Part shown: in pieces, positions 50,834 to 59,628 of the stretch
Layout: every line of letters begins with the position of its first letter
Numbering within the stretch: the first letter of the stretch is position 1
Source of the DNA: Aeromonas allosaccharophila
GTDB lineage: Bacteria > Pseudomonadota > Gammaproteobacteria > Enterobacterales > Aeromonadaceae
Length of the DNA: 64,000 nt
Direction: 5' to 3'
NCBI RefSeq assembly: GCF_000819685.1
Contig: NZ_CDBR01000007.1
Location: 24,655-88,654 of the forward strand
Notes under the pieces: model-generated
Database searches by the model: none
Seen by the model: the letters and a program-made list of their open reading frames with translations, nothing else
Told to the model about the DNA's origin: nothing
Translations under genes and position numbers: made by a program

Positions 50834-51169
50834 ATGTTCTTCTACGACTCCCTCGCTGGCAGCAGCGCACTCTCCACCATTCAGGTCAGTCGTCAGCATC
50901 CGCTGGGACTGGCCGCCGCCCGACTCGCTGCCGAAGCCATCGCCCAGGATATGAGCGCGAGCTATCAACTCGACTGCGAATGGGCAGATGAAGAGGAGAC
51001 CGAACTGCGCTTTCGCGGCTCGGGGGTACATGGCACGCTCACCCTGGACGACGATACCCTGGAACTGGAAGTGCATCTTGGCTTGATGCTGTTACCGGTA
51101 CGCAGCGTACTGGAACAGGAGATCCTCGATTATGTGGAAAATCGCTTACCTTGTCCCAAACGTGTTTGA
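50834..51169 (+). CDS. polyhydroxyalkanoate granule-region family protein
   Basis: 111 residues resembling the PHA-system family often found beside phasin and PHA synthase genes. The family pattern is visible: HPLGLAAARLAAEAIAQDM (an HSL-x-x-A helix), YQLDCEWADEE, FRGSGVHGTLTLDDDTLELEVHLGLML. Such proteins are small alpha/beta domains of unclear role associated with storage granules. No PHA synthase lies in the window. It is upstream of, and parallel to, the wax ester synthase gene. The ribosome site is weak. Confidence 0.72.
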   Translation: MFFYDSLAGSSALSTIQVSRQHPLGLAAARLAAEAIAQDMSASYQLDCEWADEEETELRFRGSGVHGTLTLDDDTLELEVHLGLMLLPVRSVLEQEILDYVENRLPCPKRV

Positions 51170-51425
51170 AACTTTTCGTCGCACTGGCATTAAATAAACC
51201 TGCGGTGAACGATGGCTGTTTGAAATAAGTAGGCAAGCCATATTGTTTGCCAACGTGATTAACCGGCGATACCCGAATTCTGTTTTGTACGTTATTCGTC
51301 ATTTCTATTTTCATATTTCGAGTCGGCACTCGCTATTGTCATCTTGATTACCCAAGGCTCTCGTCCAGATATGAGGGCATGAGCAACTTGCCGCCTCGGT
51401 AAATTCATTTTGTAGGGAAACAACC

Positions 51426-52856
51426 ATGCCATCGAGTGAATTTATCTCCTGCGTCGATACCGCCTGGTTACGCATGGACAGACCCAACAACCTGATGCAG
51501 ATCATCGGCGTCCTGATGTTTGAAGGGGAGCTCGATGAGGCGCGGTTGCGGGCCGGATTACGCCACACCATTTCGGTGCAACCCCGCTTCCACCAGCGGG
51601 CCGTGCTGGAAGGGGGCTCCTACTACTGGCGCCATGACCCCGATTTCGATCTCGATCAACACCTCAAGCGGGTGATCCTGCCGGGTAACGCAGGCAAGCT
51701 TGAGCTGGAGAAGCTGGTGGCCGATCTCGCCTCCACACCGCTCAACCACCAGCGCCCCCTGTGGGACATGCACCTGACCGACACCTCGTTGGGCGGGCAA
51801 GCGCTGGTGGTACGCATTCACCACGCCATGGGTGACGGTTTTTCGCTGGTGCGGGCCATGCTGACCATGATGGATAACACCCCGCAAGGCGCACCGCGAC
51901 CGCCGTCACCGGAGCCACTGGATGACAGCGATGACGAGGAGGCAGACGACAGCCACCACGGCAGCCGACTGGTGCGGGCCGGTCTCAAGCTGACCGGCAC
52001 CCTCTGGTCCAAATATGTCGAGGTGGTCACTCATCCCACCAAGGCGGTGGATTACCTCAAGACCGGGCGGGATCTGGCGAGCGAGCTGTGCAATATCGCC
52101 ACCCTCAGTGATGACTCGCCCTGCCGCCTGCGGGGCAAAACCGCCAGTACCAAACGGGTGGCCTGGTCGGAGCAAATTGATCTGCCGGATATCAAGGCGG
52201 TGGGCAAGGTGCTGGGCTGCTCGGTCAACGATCTGCTGATCGCCGCCACCGCCGGGGCGTTTCGCCACTACCTGCAAGAGAAGGGGGATGACGCCAACAA
52301 GGTCAAGATCCGCGCGCTGGTACCGGTCAATATGCGTGCGCCGGACGACGAGGGGGCGCTGGGCAACCGCTTCGGGCTGGTGGCCCTGGACTTGCCGCTG
52401 GATGTCGAGCATCCACTGCAACGGCTCTATACCGTGCGTGATCGGATGCAGGCGCTGCGCACCTCGCTACAACCCGTGGTGGTGCTCAATCTGTTGCACG
52501 CCCTTGGTATGGCCCCCAATGCGGTGCAGCAGCAGGCGGTCGAGCTGCTCACGGCCAAGGCCAGTGCGGTGATCACCAATGTCCCCGGCCCGCAGCAGAC
52601 GCTCTATATGGCGGGGGCGCGGCTGCGCCAGCCGCAGTTCTGGGTGCCGCAATCGGGGGATATCGGCGTCGGCGTCTCCATCCTCTCTTACGATCACAAG
52701 GTGCAGCTTGGCCTTATCACCGACAAGAAGCTGGTGCCGGATCCGGATCGGGTGGTGGCGCGTTTTGCAGTAGAGTTTGAACAACTGTTGTTGCTGGTGC
52801 TGATGGAGCCGGATCTGCTGTTCGATCCCCATGGACTGGATGCCCTGCTCGGTTGA
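51426..52856 (+). CDS. wax ester synthase/diacylglycerol acyltransferase (WS/DGAT)
   Basis: Bifunctional acyltransferase that joins acyl-CoA to long-chain alcohols (wax esters) or diacylglycerol (triacylglycerol) at the inner membrane. 476 residues. The catalytic motif HHxxxDG is intact as HHAMGDG at residues 132-138. Other family marks are PLW (RPLWDMH near 116), NDLLIAATAGAFR near 262 and NVPGP near 385. AGGG lies before the ATG. With the acyl-CoA reductase 3.7 kb downstream it supplies the two enzymes needed for wax esters. Confidence 0.93.
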   Translation: MPSSEFISCVDTAWLRMDRPNNLMQIIGVLMFEGELDEARLRAGLRHTISVQPRFHQRAVLEGGSYYWRHDPDFDLDQHLKRVILPGNAGKLELEKLVADLASTPLNHQRPLWDMHLTDTSLGGQALVVRIHHAMGDGFSLVRAMLTMMDNTPQGAPRPPSPEPLDDSDDEEADDSHHGSRLVRAGLKLTGTLWSKYVEVVTHPTKAVDYLKTGRDLASELCNIATLSDDSPCRLRGKTASTKRVAWSEQIDLPDIKAVGKVLGCSVNDLLIAATAGAFRHYLQEKGDDANKVKIRALVPVNMRAPDDEGALGNRFGLVALDLPLDVEHPLQRLYTVRDRMQALRTSLQPVVVLNLLHALGMAPNAVQQQAVELLTAKASAVITNVPGPQQTLYMAGARLRQPQFWVPQSGDIGVGVSILSYDHKVQLGLITDKKLVPDPDRVVARFAVEFEQLLLLVLMEPDLLFDPHGLDALLG

Positions 52857-52910
52857 TTGACGCTGAATCGACAGGCGACGGGTCGTTCAACCACGCAACA
52901 ACCATCAACA

Positions 52911-52944
52911 AAGAGGCCAACCCGCGGGTTGGCCTCTTGTTTTG
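52911..52944 (+). terminator. terminator between WS/DGAT and the convergent TPR gene
   Basis: A near-perfect 13-bp inverted repeat (52911-52923 with 52926-52938) followed by GTTTTGTT on the plus strand. The strong stem may also stop the opposite transcript. Confidence 0.8.
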
Positions 52945-52970
52945 TTATCAATGGATGGCGGGAAGGGGGG

Positions 52971-53759
52971 TTACTCCTCCAGCTCCTCGCGCGCCGCCTC
53001 CACATCGAGGCGCTCCATGGCATCCACCGGTTCGCACCCGGCAGCTTCGGCATAGAGGGCTTCGGCGGCTTTCAGGCGGCTCTTGCCGTGCAGCATCACC
53101 TGGGCGTTGGCGTACTCCATACGGGCGATGGCCGAGTCGGGGATCAGCGCCAGCGCCTCCTTGAAGTGACGCTCTGACTCCTCTTTCTTGGCGCCATAGG
53201 TGAGGCCCCCGATCATGGCCCCCAGCTTGTCGACAATCTCGGCGTGCCAGGCACCGAACGCGATATGGGCTTCGGCGTGGTCGGGCTCAAGCTCCAGCGC
53301 CTTCTCAAGGCTTGCCTTGATCTTGTCACCAATCCCCTGCGAGAGCGCCTTGGTGATGGAGATGACCTGACTGTAGCGACCGAGCGCCAGGGCGTGAAAA
53401 TACCAGGCATTGACGTTATCGGGCTGGCGCTTTTGCAGCTTCTCGGCATGGCTGGCTGCCCGCTCGAAGGCGGCGCGCTTGGCGTACTTGTCCTCCAGCA
53501 GATAGCTGGCGTGGATCACCAGCGCCTTGTTCGCCACATTGAGGCCCGCCTCTGTGGCCGCTTCGCCAAGGGCGACGGCCTTGGCAAAATCCCCGGCATG
53601 ATAGGCCCGCCAGGCATCCTGAACCTGTTCGTCCTCCGGCCAGGGTTCTGCATCCCCCTGATGGAGGCGATCCCAGTTGTCCGCCAGCTTCTGGCCAGCG
53701 TAGTCATAGGCCGTGTCCACGTAAGGGAAGGGGACAAATTCGAGTTGTGAAGTGGTCAT
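52971..53759 (-). CDS. tetratricopeptide-repeat-like protein
   Basis: A 262-residue soluble helical protein. Paired helices with TPR spacing are seen from AWRAYHAGDFAKAVALGEAA (about residue 48) through NVNAWYFHALALGRYSQ, KALELEPDHAEAHIAFGAW and ALIPDSAIARMEYANAQ. No signal peptide. Such scaffolds mediate protein contacts; the partner is unknown. The ATG at 53759 has GGGAG 8 bases upstream. Last gene of patatin-tetR-TPR, 25 bases after the regulator. Confidence 0.78.
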   Translation of the reverse strand: MTTSQLEFVPFPYVDTAYDYAGQKLADNWDRLHQGDAEPWPEDEQVQDAWRAYHAGDFAKAVALGEAATEAGLNVANKALVIHASYLLEDKYAKRAAFERAASHAEKLQKRQPDNVNAWYFHALALGRYSQVISITKALSQGIGDKIKASLEKALELEPDHAEAHIAFGAWHAEIVDKLGAMIGGLTYGAKKEESERHFKEALALIPDSAIARMEYANAQVMLHGKSRLKAAEALYAEAAGCEPVDAMERLDVEAAREELEE

Positions 53760-53784
53760 GCATATTCTCCCTGTCGCATGTGAA

Positions 53785-54426
53785 TCAAACCTTGTCGGTG
53801 TAGTGGTGGGCGAGGGCGCCCAGATGAGCGCGGGCATCGGCCCGCAAATAGGGGGCGACCAGCTGCATCACCTGAACGACGCCGAGGGCGATATCGGCAT
53901 CCGCCTTGGGGTGCAGTGCCCGCTGGTAAGAGATCCAGAATGTGCCCACCAGCGCCACATTGGCCGCCAGGGTGCGCATCTGTTGCGCCGTGCCCTCCAT
54001 CAGCCCGGCCGTTTGCAGGTGATTGCAAATGGCGGCAGCGGTCTGCTCCTTGCGGCGCAGCAGGGCGGAAAAGCGCTGCTCCACCTGATGATAACCACTC
54101 ATCAGGGTAGCGATATCGTAGTAGAGGAAACGGTACTGCCAGATGGCCTCAAACATCAGATGGAGGAAAAGCCAGATATCTTCCGCCTCATCGGACGGGG
54201 TCGTGGCCGCATCCAGCAGGCGATCCATCTGCTGCTCGAATTCACCAAACAGGGCGTTGACGATCTCCTCCTTGTTGTGGAAGTGGTAGTAGAGATTGCC
54301 CTGGCTTATCTCCATCTCGGCTGCAATGGCCGAGGTAGTGACGCCGGGTTCGCCCTGCCGGTTGAAGCAGGCGAGGGCAGTGGTCAGGATCCGCTCCCGG
54401 GTACGGCGTTTGGGTTTGCGATCCAT
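53785..54426 (-). CDS. TetR-family transcriptional regulator
   Basis: 213 residues. The N-terminal helix-turn-helix includes VTTSAIAAEMEISQGNLYYHFHNKEEIV (split here as VTTSAIAAEMEI and GNLYYHFHNK), classical for TetR. The larger C-terminal ligand domain contains WQYRFLYYDIATLM, a segment seen in regulators of lipid and fatty-acid genes. ATG at 54426 has GGAG upstream and lies immediately after the patatin stop. Control of the surrounding storage genes, with an acyl-CoA-like ligand, is inference from position. Confidence 0.9.
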   Translation of the reverse strand: MDRKPKRRTRERILTTALACFNRQGEPGVTTSAIAAEMEISQGNLYYHFHNKEEIVNALFGEFEQQMDRLLDAATTPSDEAEDIWLFLHLMFEAIWQYRFLYYDIATLMSGYHQVEQRFSALLRRKEQTAAAICNHLQTAGLMEGTAQQMRTLAANVALVGTFWISYQRALHPKADADIALGVVQVMQLVAPYLRADARAHLGALAHHYTDKV

Positions 54427-54427
54427 G

Positions 54428-55615
54428 CTACTCCTTCGAGGGTGAACGGCGCACGCCGTGGCGATAGCGTTTGGCAAGCCAGTGCTGCAACTGCTCCAGC
54501 GACTTGTCTAGCGCATCGACCGAGCCACTGCCGGGGGCCAGCAGGGTGCGATGTTCATCTGCCAGCGCCGCCAGATTGAGCTCCAGACCATGCTTGGCCA
54601 GCACCGGCGCCAACTCGTCACGGCGTTGCCAGAGATCGCGGCGGGTATGCTGATAGGCGTGCTCGCAGAGGCGGCGGCGATCCCGATAGCTGAACACATT
54701 GGTAAAGAACATCTCGCCATCGGCAGAGGAGGGCTCAAACAGCAGGGCGTCGGCGTCGGGATATTGGTGTTTGTAACGATCCATCCCCACATGCATGCGG
54801 GAGTGGATGATGGCGCGAAAAGTCTGGGCCAGCACCACTGGCAGACCGCTATCCACCAGATTGGTCGGCGTGCCGGCGGCCATGTCCGCATCATAGGGCA
54901 CCAGCGGATTGATGCAGAACACCAGATCCGCCCCCTCTTGCAGCGCCACCGAGGCGTGCAGGGTCTTGATCAGCGCCCCGTCCACATAGTAACGGCCATT
55001 GATCAGCGAGGGGGGAAAGAGGCCGGGCAGGGCGGCCGAAGCCTGTACCGCCGCCGAGATGGGCACGTCATCGAGCCCCGGGCTACCGAAGGCGACCGGA
55101 TGACCGGTGTCGAGTTCGGTGGCCACTACAAACAGCCGACTGCGCAGCTGGCGAAAATCGTTGCTGCGGCCGGGGCGAGAGAAAAACTGGGTCAGGGTGC
55201 GATCCACCCCGCGGTTGTCAAACAGACCGGTCGGAATGGCCTTGGAAAGTCCCTGCAGCGACTCAAACAGGCTGCGCTTCCAGGGGGCCGCCAGATAGTA
55301 GGTCAGACTCTGCCACGCCAGCGGCGGGATTGAGGTCAGGCGCTCGGCGTATTCCCGAAAGGCGGGGCGCAGCAAGGTCGCCGGGTCAAACATCTCCCCC
55401 GCATCATCGCTGAGCAGGATCCGCACCAGCTTCGCCGGGGAGATACCGTTGGCCAGTGCCGATGCCACCACGGCCCCCGAGCTCACGCCAACATAAATGT
55501 CGGCATGGTCGAGACGCAGACCGCTGATGCTGTCGGAGAGCGCCGCGCAGGCACCGATCTCGTAGATGCCACCGAGCGGCCCGCCGCCGGCAAGGGCAAT
55601 TGCGATGGTACTCAT
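54428..55615 (-). CDS. patatin-like phospholipase/lipase
   Basis: A 395-residue lipid acyl hydrolase with the Ser-Asp dyad. The oxyanion stretch is GGGPLGG near residue 10, the nucleophile Ser45 sits in GVSSG, and Asp212 in VDGAL. No signal peptide, so it should act in the cytoplasm, for example on granule or membrane lipids. It leads the patatin-tetR-TPR operon, 94 bases after the phasin gene. Together with the downstream lipase it could mobilise stored esters. Confidence 0.9.
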   Translation of the reverse strand: MSTIAIALAGGGPLGGIYEIGACAALSDSISGLRLDHADIYVGVSSGAVVASALANGISPAKLVRILLSDDAGEMFDPATLLRPAFREYAERLTSIPPLAWQSLTYYLAAPWKRSLFESLQGLSKAIPTGLFDNRGVDRTLTQFFSRPGRSNDFRQLRSRLFVVATELDTGHPVAFGSPGLDDVPISAAVQASAALPGLFPPSLINGRYYVDGALIKTLHASVALQEGADLVFCINPLVPYDADMAAGTPTNLVDSGLPVVLAQTFRAIIHSRMHVGMDRYKHQYPDADALLFEPSSADGEMFFTNVFSYRDRRRLCEHAYQHTRRDLWQRRDELAPVLAKHGLELNLAALADEHRTLLAPGSGSVDALDKSLEQLQHWLAKRYRHGVRRSPSKE

Positions 55616-55653
55616 AGCGTCGCCTCCCTATCCATGACTCTCTCCATGACAAG

Positions 55654-55681
55654 ACCGGCCCAGCGAGGGGCATGGGCCGGT
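55654..55681 (-). terminator. hairpin between phasin and patatin genes
   Basis: A perfect 9-bp GC-rich stem (55654-55662 with 55673-55681) and a 10-base loop. No good T-run follows on the minus strand, so it may only attenuate or stabilise the phasin transcript end. Confidence 0.45.
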
Positions 55682-55709
55682 ATCAACTACCTTATTTCAC
55701 CGTGAGGGA

Positions 55710-56282
55710 TCAGGGCAGGACGCTTTCCGCTTTGGCCTTCACCTCTTTCACCGCATCTTCGGCGGCGGAGAGCAGATCGGCGGCTTGCTCGACCACTGCC
55801 TCTTTAGCCTTGGCTACCGGCGCTTTTTTTACCGGCGGCTTGCGAGCGGCGGGCTTCTTGGCGGCTGCCGGCTTGGCTTCGGCTTCAGGGGCCTCTTCGT
55901 CCTGGGCATCCAGCAGTTGCTGCACCACATCGGTCAGCTCGGCCATGCGCTTGGAGAGCTTGTCGATATCCTTGCGGGTCGGGATGCCGAGGCTGGCCAC
56001 GGCGCGGGCGACGCGATCTTCAAACACCTGCTCCAGACGGCCCCAGGTATTGGCGGTCTTGTCGGTCACTGCGGCAATCTTCTCATCGGCGCTCTGACGG
56101 GTTTTGGCCTGCAGCGCTTCCCCTTCCTGCACCAGGGCTTCAAAGATCTTGCCACCCTCTTCCTGTGCTTTGGCATAGGCACCCAGACCCGCCAACCAGA
56201 TCTGCTGGGTGGACTCCTTGATGGTGGAGGTGAGTTGGTTGTCGGTCACTGACCCTGCCAGTGCTTTCAATTTCTTAGCCAT
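55710..56282 (-). CDS. phasin, PhaF/PhaI-type granule-associated protein
   Basis: 190 residues. The N-terminal amphipathic phasin domain includes IWLAGLGAYAKAQEEGGKIF (about 28-47), a central helix likely forming a coiled coil (about 95-130), and a C-terminal Lys/Ala/Pro histone-H1-like tail (AAAKKPAARKPP near 150). PhaF-like tails bind DNA and help share granules between daughter cells. It coats hydrophobic storage granules; here the core may be wax ester rather than, or as well as, PHA. Divergent from the acyl-CoA reductase gene across a 247-base gap. Confidence 0.9.
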   Translation of the reverse strand: MAKKLKALAGSVTDNQLTSTIKESTQQIWLAGLGAYAKAQEEGGKIFEALVQEGEALQAKTRQSADEKIAAVTDKTANTWGRLEQVFEDRVARAVASLGIPTRKDIDKLSKRMAELTDVVQQLLDAQDEEAPEAEAKPAAAKKPAARKPPVKKAPVAKAKEAVVEQAADLLSAAEDAVKEVKAKAESVLP

Positions 56283-56529
56283 GATCTTCTCCTTGAATAA
56301 CGACAGTTAAACGTAATGGCGACAACGACAACTGCAATCCGGTTGTGGCATTACTGATTTTTCAACTCCAGTCTAGGGACAAAAAATAGAGGGTTCTACC
56401 TAATAACGAAATAGTGAATGGGTGGAAATAAGGGATGGCTCACGAACCGGCAATCGAATTGCAGATTTCCATATGAAGCGTGATATATCTAACGGTAAGT
56501 AACAGCCAAATCAGTAGCGGAACAATGAC

Positions 56530-58503
56530 ATGAACTATTTCATCACAGGCGGAAGTGGCTTTATCGGGCGCAGGTTGATCAAAAAATTGCTGGAACGTGC
56601 GCCCGAGAATCGGGTCTATTTTTTGATGCGCGCCTCTCATCAGGATAAATTGCCGGAGTTGTTTGCATTCTGGAATGTGAATGAGCAAAGAGCCGTGCCG
56701 ATCATTGGCGACATGACGCTGCCACTGCTGGGGGTCTCAGCCACCGAGCAGGAGCAACTCCGCGGCCAGATCGATCACTTTTTCCATCTCGCGGCGATCT
56801 ACGATCTCAACGCCAAGGCGGGCATCCAGCAACAGGTGAATACCGAAGGGACCCGCCAGGCGGTGCAACTTGCCGAGCGGTTGGGATCACAACAGTTCCA
56901 CCACTGCAGCTCCATCGCCGCAGCGGGCCTGTTTGACGGTCTGTTTCGGGAAGACATGTTCGACGAAGCCGAGCACCTCGACATGCCCTATTTCCAGACC
57001 AAACATGAAGCCGAGGGGATCGTTCGTAACGAATGCACCATTGCGTGGCGCATCTACCGGCCGGGCATCGTCGTCGGTGACGCCAATACTGGCGAGATGG
57101 ACAAGATCGATGGCCCTTACTATTTCTTCAAGACCATTCAGAAGCTGCGCCGTCTGCTGCCGCCCTGGATGCCCGCCATCGGGGTGGAAGGGGGCCGCAT
57201 CAATATCGTGCCGGTCAACTTCGTGGTCGATGCCATGGCCCATATCGCCCATCAGGACGGCGAGGAGAACAAAACCTTCCACCTGACCGATCCCAATCCG
57301 ATGCGGGTTGGCGACATGCTCAGCACCTTCTCCCGTGCCGCCCATGCGCCGGAGCCGGCCATTCGCATCAACGCCTCTTTGTTCAGCTTCATTCCCCGCC
57401 ACTTGACGGCGATGCTGATGACTATGACGCCGGTGCGCCGCATTCGCGATGCTGCCATCGCCGATCTGGGGCTGCCCAAGGATATCTTCCGCCTCATCAA
57501 CTACCCGACCCGTTTTGACAGCCGGGAAACCCAGCGTCTGCTGAAAGGCACCGGCATCGAAGTGCCGCCGCTGCACAGCTATGCCTGGCGGCTGTGGGAT
57601 TACTGGGAGCGCCATCTCGACCCCGAGCTCTTTATCGATCGCTCCCTGCGCGGTCGGGTCGAAGGAAAAGTGGTGCTGGTGACCGGCGCCACCTCCGGCA
57701 TTGGCCGCGCCACCGCACGCAAACTGGCAGGGGCAGGAGCCATCGTGGTGACCATCGCCCGCGATGAGCAGAAAATTGCCGAAACCCAGGCCGAGTTTGC
57801 CGAACTGGGGCTCACCATGCAGGTCTATCAGGGCGATCTCGCCGATCTGGCGCAGGGTGAGGCGATCACCCGGCAGATTGTCGAGGAACACGGCGGGGTG
57901 GATATCCTGATCAACAACGCCGGCCGCTCCATCCGCCGCTCCATTGAAGACTCCTTCGAGCGCTTCCACGATCTGGAGCGTACCATGCAGCTCAACTACT
58001 TCGGGGCGCTCAAGGTGATCATGGGGGTGCTGCCCACCATGATTGAGAAGAAAAAAGGGCACATCATCAACATCTCCTCCATCGGGGTGTTGACCAATGC
58101 GCCGCGCTTCTCCGCCTATGTTGCCTCCAAGTCGGCCCTTGATGCCTGGGTGCGCACCGCCGCCTCCGAGTTTGCCGACAAGGGGGTCAGCTTCTCCATC
58201 ATCAATATGCCGCTGGTGAAAACGCCGATGGTCGCGCCGACCAAGGTCTATGAGCAGGTGCCGATGATGACGCCGGAAGAGGCCGCGGATCTGGTGTGCG
58301 ATACCATCATCAACAAGCATGTACGGCTGGCAACCCGCCTCGGGGTGTTCGGTCAGGTGGTTCATGCGCTGGCACCGCGGGTCGCGCAGGTGATCATGAA
58401 CACCAGCTTCCGCACCTTTGCCGATCCCAAGGATGGTGACAAATCCAAGGCGACCGCCGATCAGGTTGCCGTCTCGACCCTGATCAAGGGGATCCATTTC
58501 TAA
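56530..58503 (+). CDS. two-domain fatty acyl-CoA reductase (alcohol-forming type)
   Basis: 657 residues made of two short-chain-dehydrogenase domains. The N-terminal extended domain has TGGSGFIG at residue 6 and a Tyr-x-x-x-Lys site in MPYFQTKHEAEG near residue 155, as in thioester reductases. The C-terminal classical domain has TGATSGIG near 384, NNAGRSIRRS near 463 and YVASKSALD near 530. Length, domain order and many segments match the Marinobacter four-electron acyl-CoA reductase (about 660 residues), which makes fatty alcohols without releasing aldehyde. It would feed the WS/DGAT in this locus. The ribosome site is weak; no earlier start is likely. Confidence 0.88.
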   Translation: MNYFITGGSGFIGRRLIKKLLERAPENRVYFLMRASHQDKLPELFAFWNVNEQRAVPIIGDMTLPLLGVSATEQEQLRGQIDHFFHLAAIYDLNAKAGIQQQVNTEGTRQAVQLAERLGSQQFHHCSSIAAAGLFDGLFREDMFDEAEHLDMPYFQTKHEAEGIVRNECTIAWRIYRPGIVVGDANTGEMDKIDGPYYFFKTIQKLRRLLPPWMPAIGVEGGRINIVPVNFVVDAMAHIAHQDGEENKTFHLTDPNPMRVGDMLSTFSRAAHAPEPAIRINASLFSFIPRHLTAMLMTMTPVRRIRDAAIADLGLPKDIFRLINYPTRFDSRETQRLLKGTGIEVPPLHSYAWRLWDYWERHLDPELFIDRSLRGRVEGKVVLVTGATSGIGRATARKLAGAGAIVVTIARDEQKIAETQAEFAELGLTMQVYQGDLADLAQGEAITRQIVEEHGGVDILINNAGRSIRRSIEDSFERFHDLERTMQLNYFGALKVIMGVLPTMIEKKKGHIINISSIGVLTNAPRFSAYVASKSALDAWVRTAASEFADKGVSFSIINMPLVKTPMVAPTKVYEQVPMMTPEEAADLVCDTIINKHVRLATRLGVFGQVVHALAPRVAQVIMNTSFRTFADPKDGDKSKATADQVAVSTLIKGIHF

Positions 58504-58528
58504 CCGGATGATGCGCCAAAGAGATGAG

Positions 58529-58560
58529 CAGGGGCCTGAGCAATCAGGCCCCTGTTTTAT
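58529..58560 (+). terminator. terminator of the acyl-CoA reductase gene
   Basis: A perfect 11-bp stem (58529-58539 with 58544-58554), GCAA tetraloop and TTTTAT tail. Confidence 0.88.
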
Positions 58561-58582
58561 TTGGCAAAACGATTAAGGAAGG

Positions 58583-59458
58583 TCATGCCCGAGCCAGCAG
58601 ATCAAGCAGCAGATCGGTGGTGCGGCGGGAGTAGAGCAGCGAAAGATGGCCGATGGCGGACAACTCGATATCGTCCATCCCCGCCAACCGTTGCCGTTCC
58701 TGCGGCATCACCACGTTGTCATGGCTGGTGCGCACCGAGATGCCGGGCACGCAAAGCGGCACCGAAGCGAAACGCTGCAACCAGCCGGAACCGGGCTCCA
58801 TCTCGCGGGCGTTGGCCCCCAGTCCAAGGGCGGCCAGCTGACTGCCCTGATGGGGAGTCGCCAGGGTGATCAGGCGCGCGACCTTGTCACCACCATGGAG
58901 AGCCAGATAGTCGCGGCAGACCAGCCCGCCCATGCTGTGACCGACCAGCACCAGCTGGTCGGCGCCAGTCTGCGCCAGCACATCGTCAATCCGGGTGGCC
59001 AGCAGCGGCACCATCTCATCGATATGACCAAATGGCGGCATCAGGGTAATGGTGGCGATCACATGGCCTGCGGCTTCCAGTCGGGCACGCTGGGTACGCC
59101 AGATCCCGCGACTGCAACCGTAGCCATGCACCAGCAATACGGGGCGCTGGCATGGGTGCAGCCGATCGGGTGCCATCAGTAAAGGCTCGAACGGCAGCAA
59201 CCAGGTAAAGGTGTAGAGGTAGGCCAGCATCTCCTGCGCCATCATCTTCACCCTGCGCCAGGCGCCAATGGCCGGGGAGGGGTAGAAGCGGGTAAACAGC
59301 CAGCTGCCGAGCACCACCAGACAGCGCAAACCCAGCAGGGCAAACACCACAAACAGCAGGGTCAGCAACCAAGGGAGCCCCACGACCAAGTGGGCGATGC
59401 TCCCGAGGAGCAGCACCTCAACCATCAGCAGGATAAACAGGTGTCGTACGATCGTCAT
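58583..59458 (-). CDS. membrane-anchored alpha/beta-hydrolase, lipase-like
   Basis: 291 residues. Two or three hydrophobic helices lie in the first 60 residues, then an alpha/beta-hydrolase domain: oxyanion region VLLVHGYGCSRG near 115, nucleophile Ser175 in VGHSMGG, ATPHQGSQ, a likely acid in TSHDN, and His in IGHLSLLYS near the end. This is the triacylglycerol-lipase/PGAP1-like pattern. It converges on the acyl-CoA reductase gene, and may hydrolyse stored esters or membrane lipids. The ATG at 59458 sits just before the first helix. Confidence 0.87.
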   Translation of the reverse strand: MTIVRHLFILLMVEVLLLGSIAHLVVGLPWLLTLLFVVFALLGLRCLVVLGSWLFTRFYPSPAIGAWRRVKMMAQEMLAYLYTFTWLLPFEPLLMAPDRLHPCQRPVLLVHGYGCSRGIWRTQRARLEAAGHVIATITLMPPFGHIDEMVPLLATRIDDVLAQTGADQLVLVGHSMGGLVCRDYLALHGGDKVARLITLATPHQGSQLAALGLGANAREMEPGSGWLQRFASVPLCVPGISVRTSHDNVVMPQERQRLAGMDDIELSAIGHLSLLYSRRTTDLLLDLLARA

Positions 59459-59578
59459 AAGACCATGATCCGACCAGTCAGGCGTGGAAGTCAAATGGCA
59501 CTTTGAGACAGCTTGATCCAGCGCCGCTTTTGTCGCTAAACCCCGGCGAACTCTTTTCCGGTGAGGTTACTTGCAATA

Positions 59579-59594
59579 CTGTATATCCATACAT
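59579..59594 (+). promoter_or_regulatory. LexA (SOS) box of yebG
   Basis: CTGTATATCCATACAT matches the consensus CTG-N10-CAG with an AT-rich spacer and one mismatch in the last base. It lies 35 bases upstream of the yebG ATG. E. coli yebG is a known LexA target. Confidence 0.8.
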
Positions 59595-59628
59595 ACACTC
59601 TACCCATCATCACCAAGAGGAGGCCATC

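Noticed and set aside
56887..58497. 536-codon open frame on the minus strand opposite the acyl-CoA reductase
   Set aside because: Gly/His/Asp-rich shadow of a gene with two clear SDR domains; no ribosome site or family motif.
50834..59458. Reading the storage locus as a standard PHA operon
   Set aside because: No PHA synthase (phaC), phaA or phaB is present in the window; the phasin and granule-region protein alone do not show PHA synthesis here.
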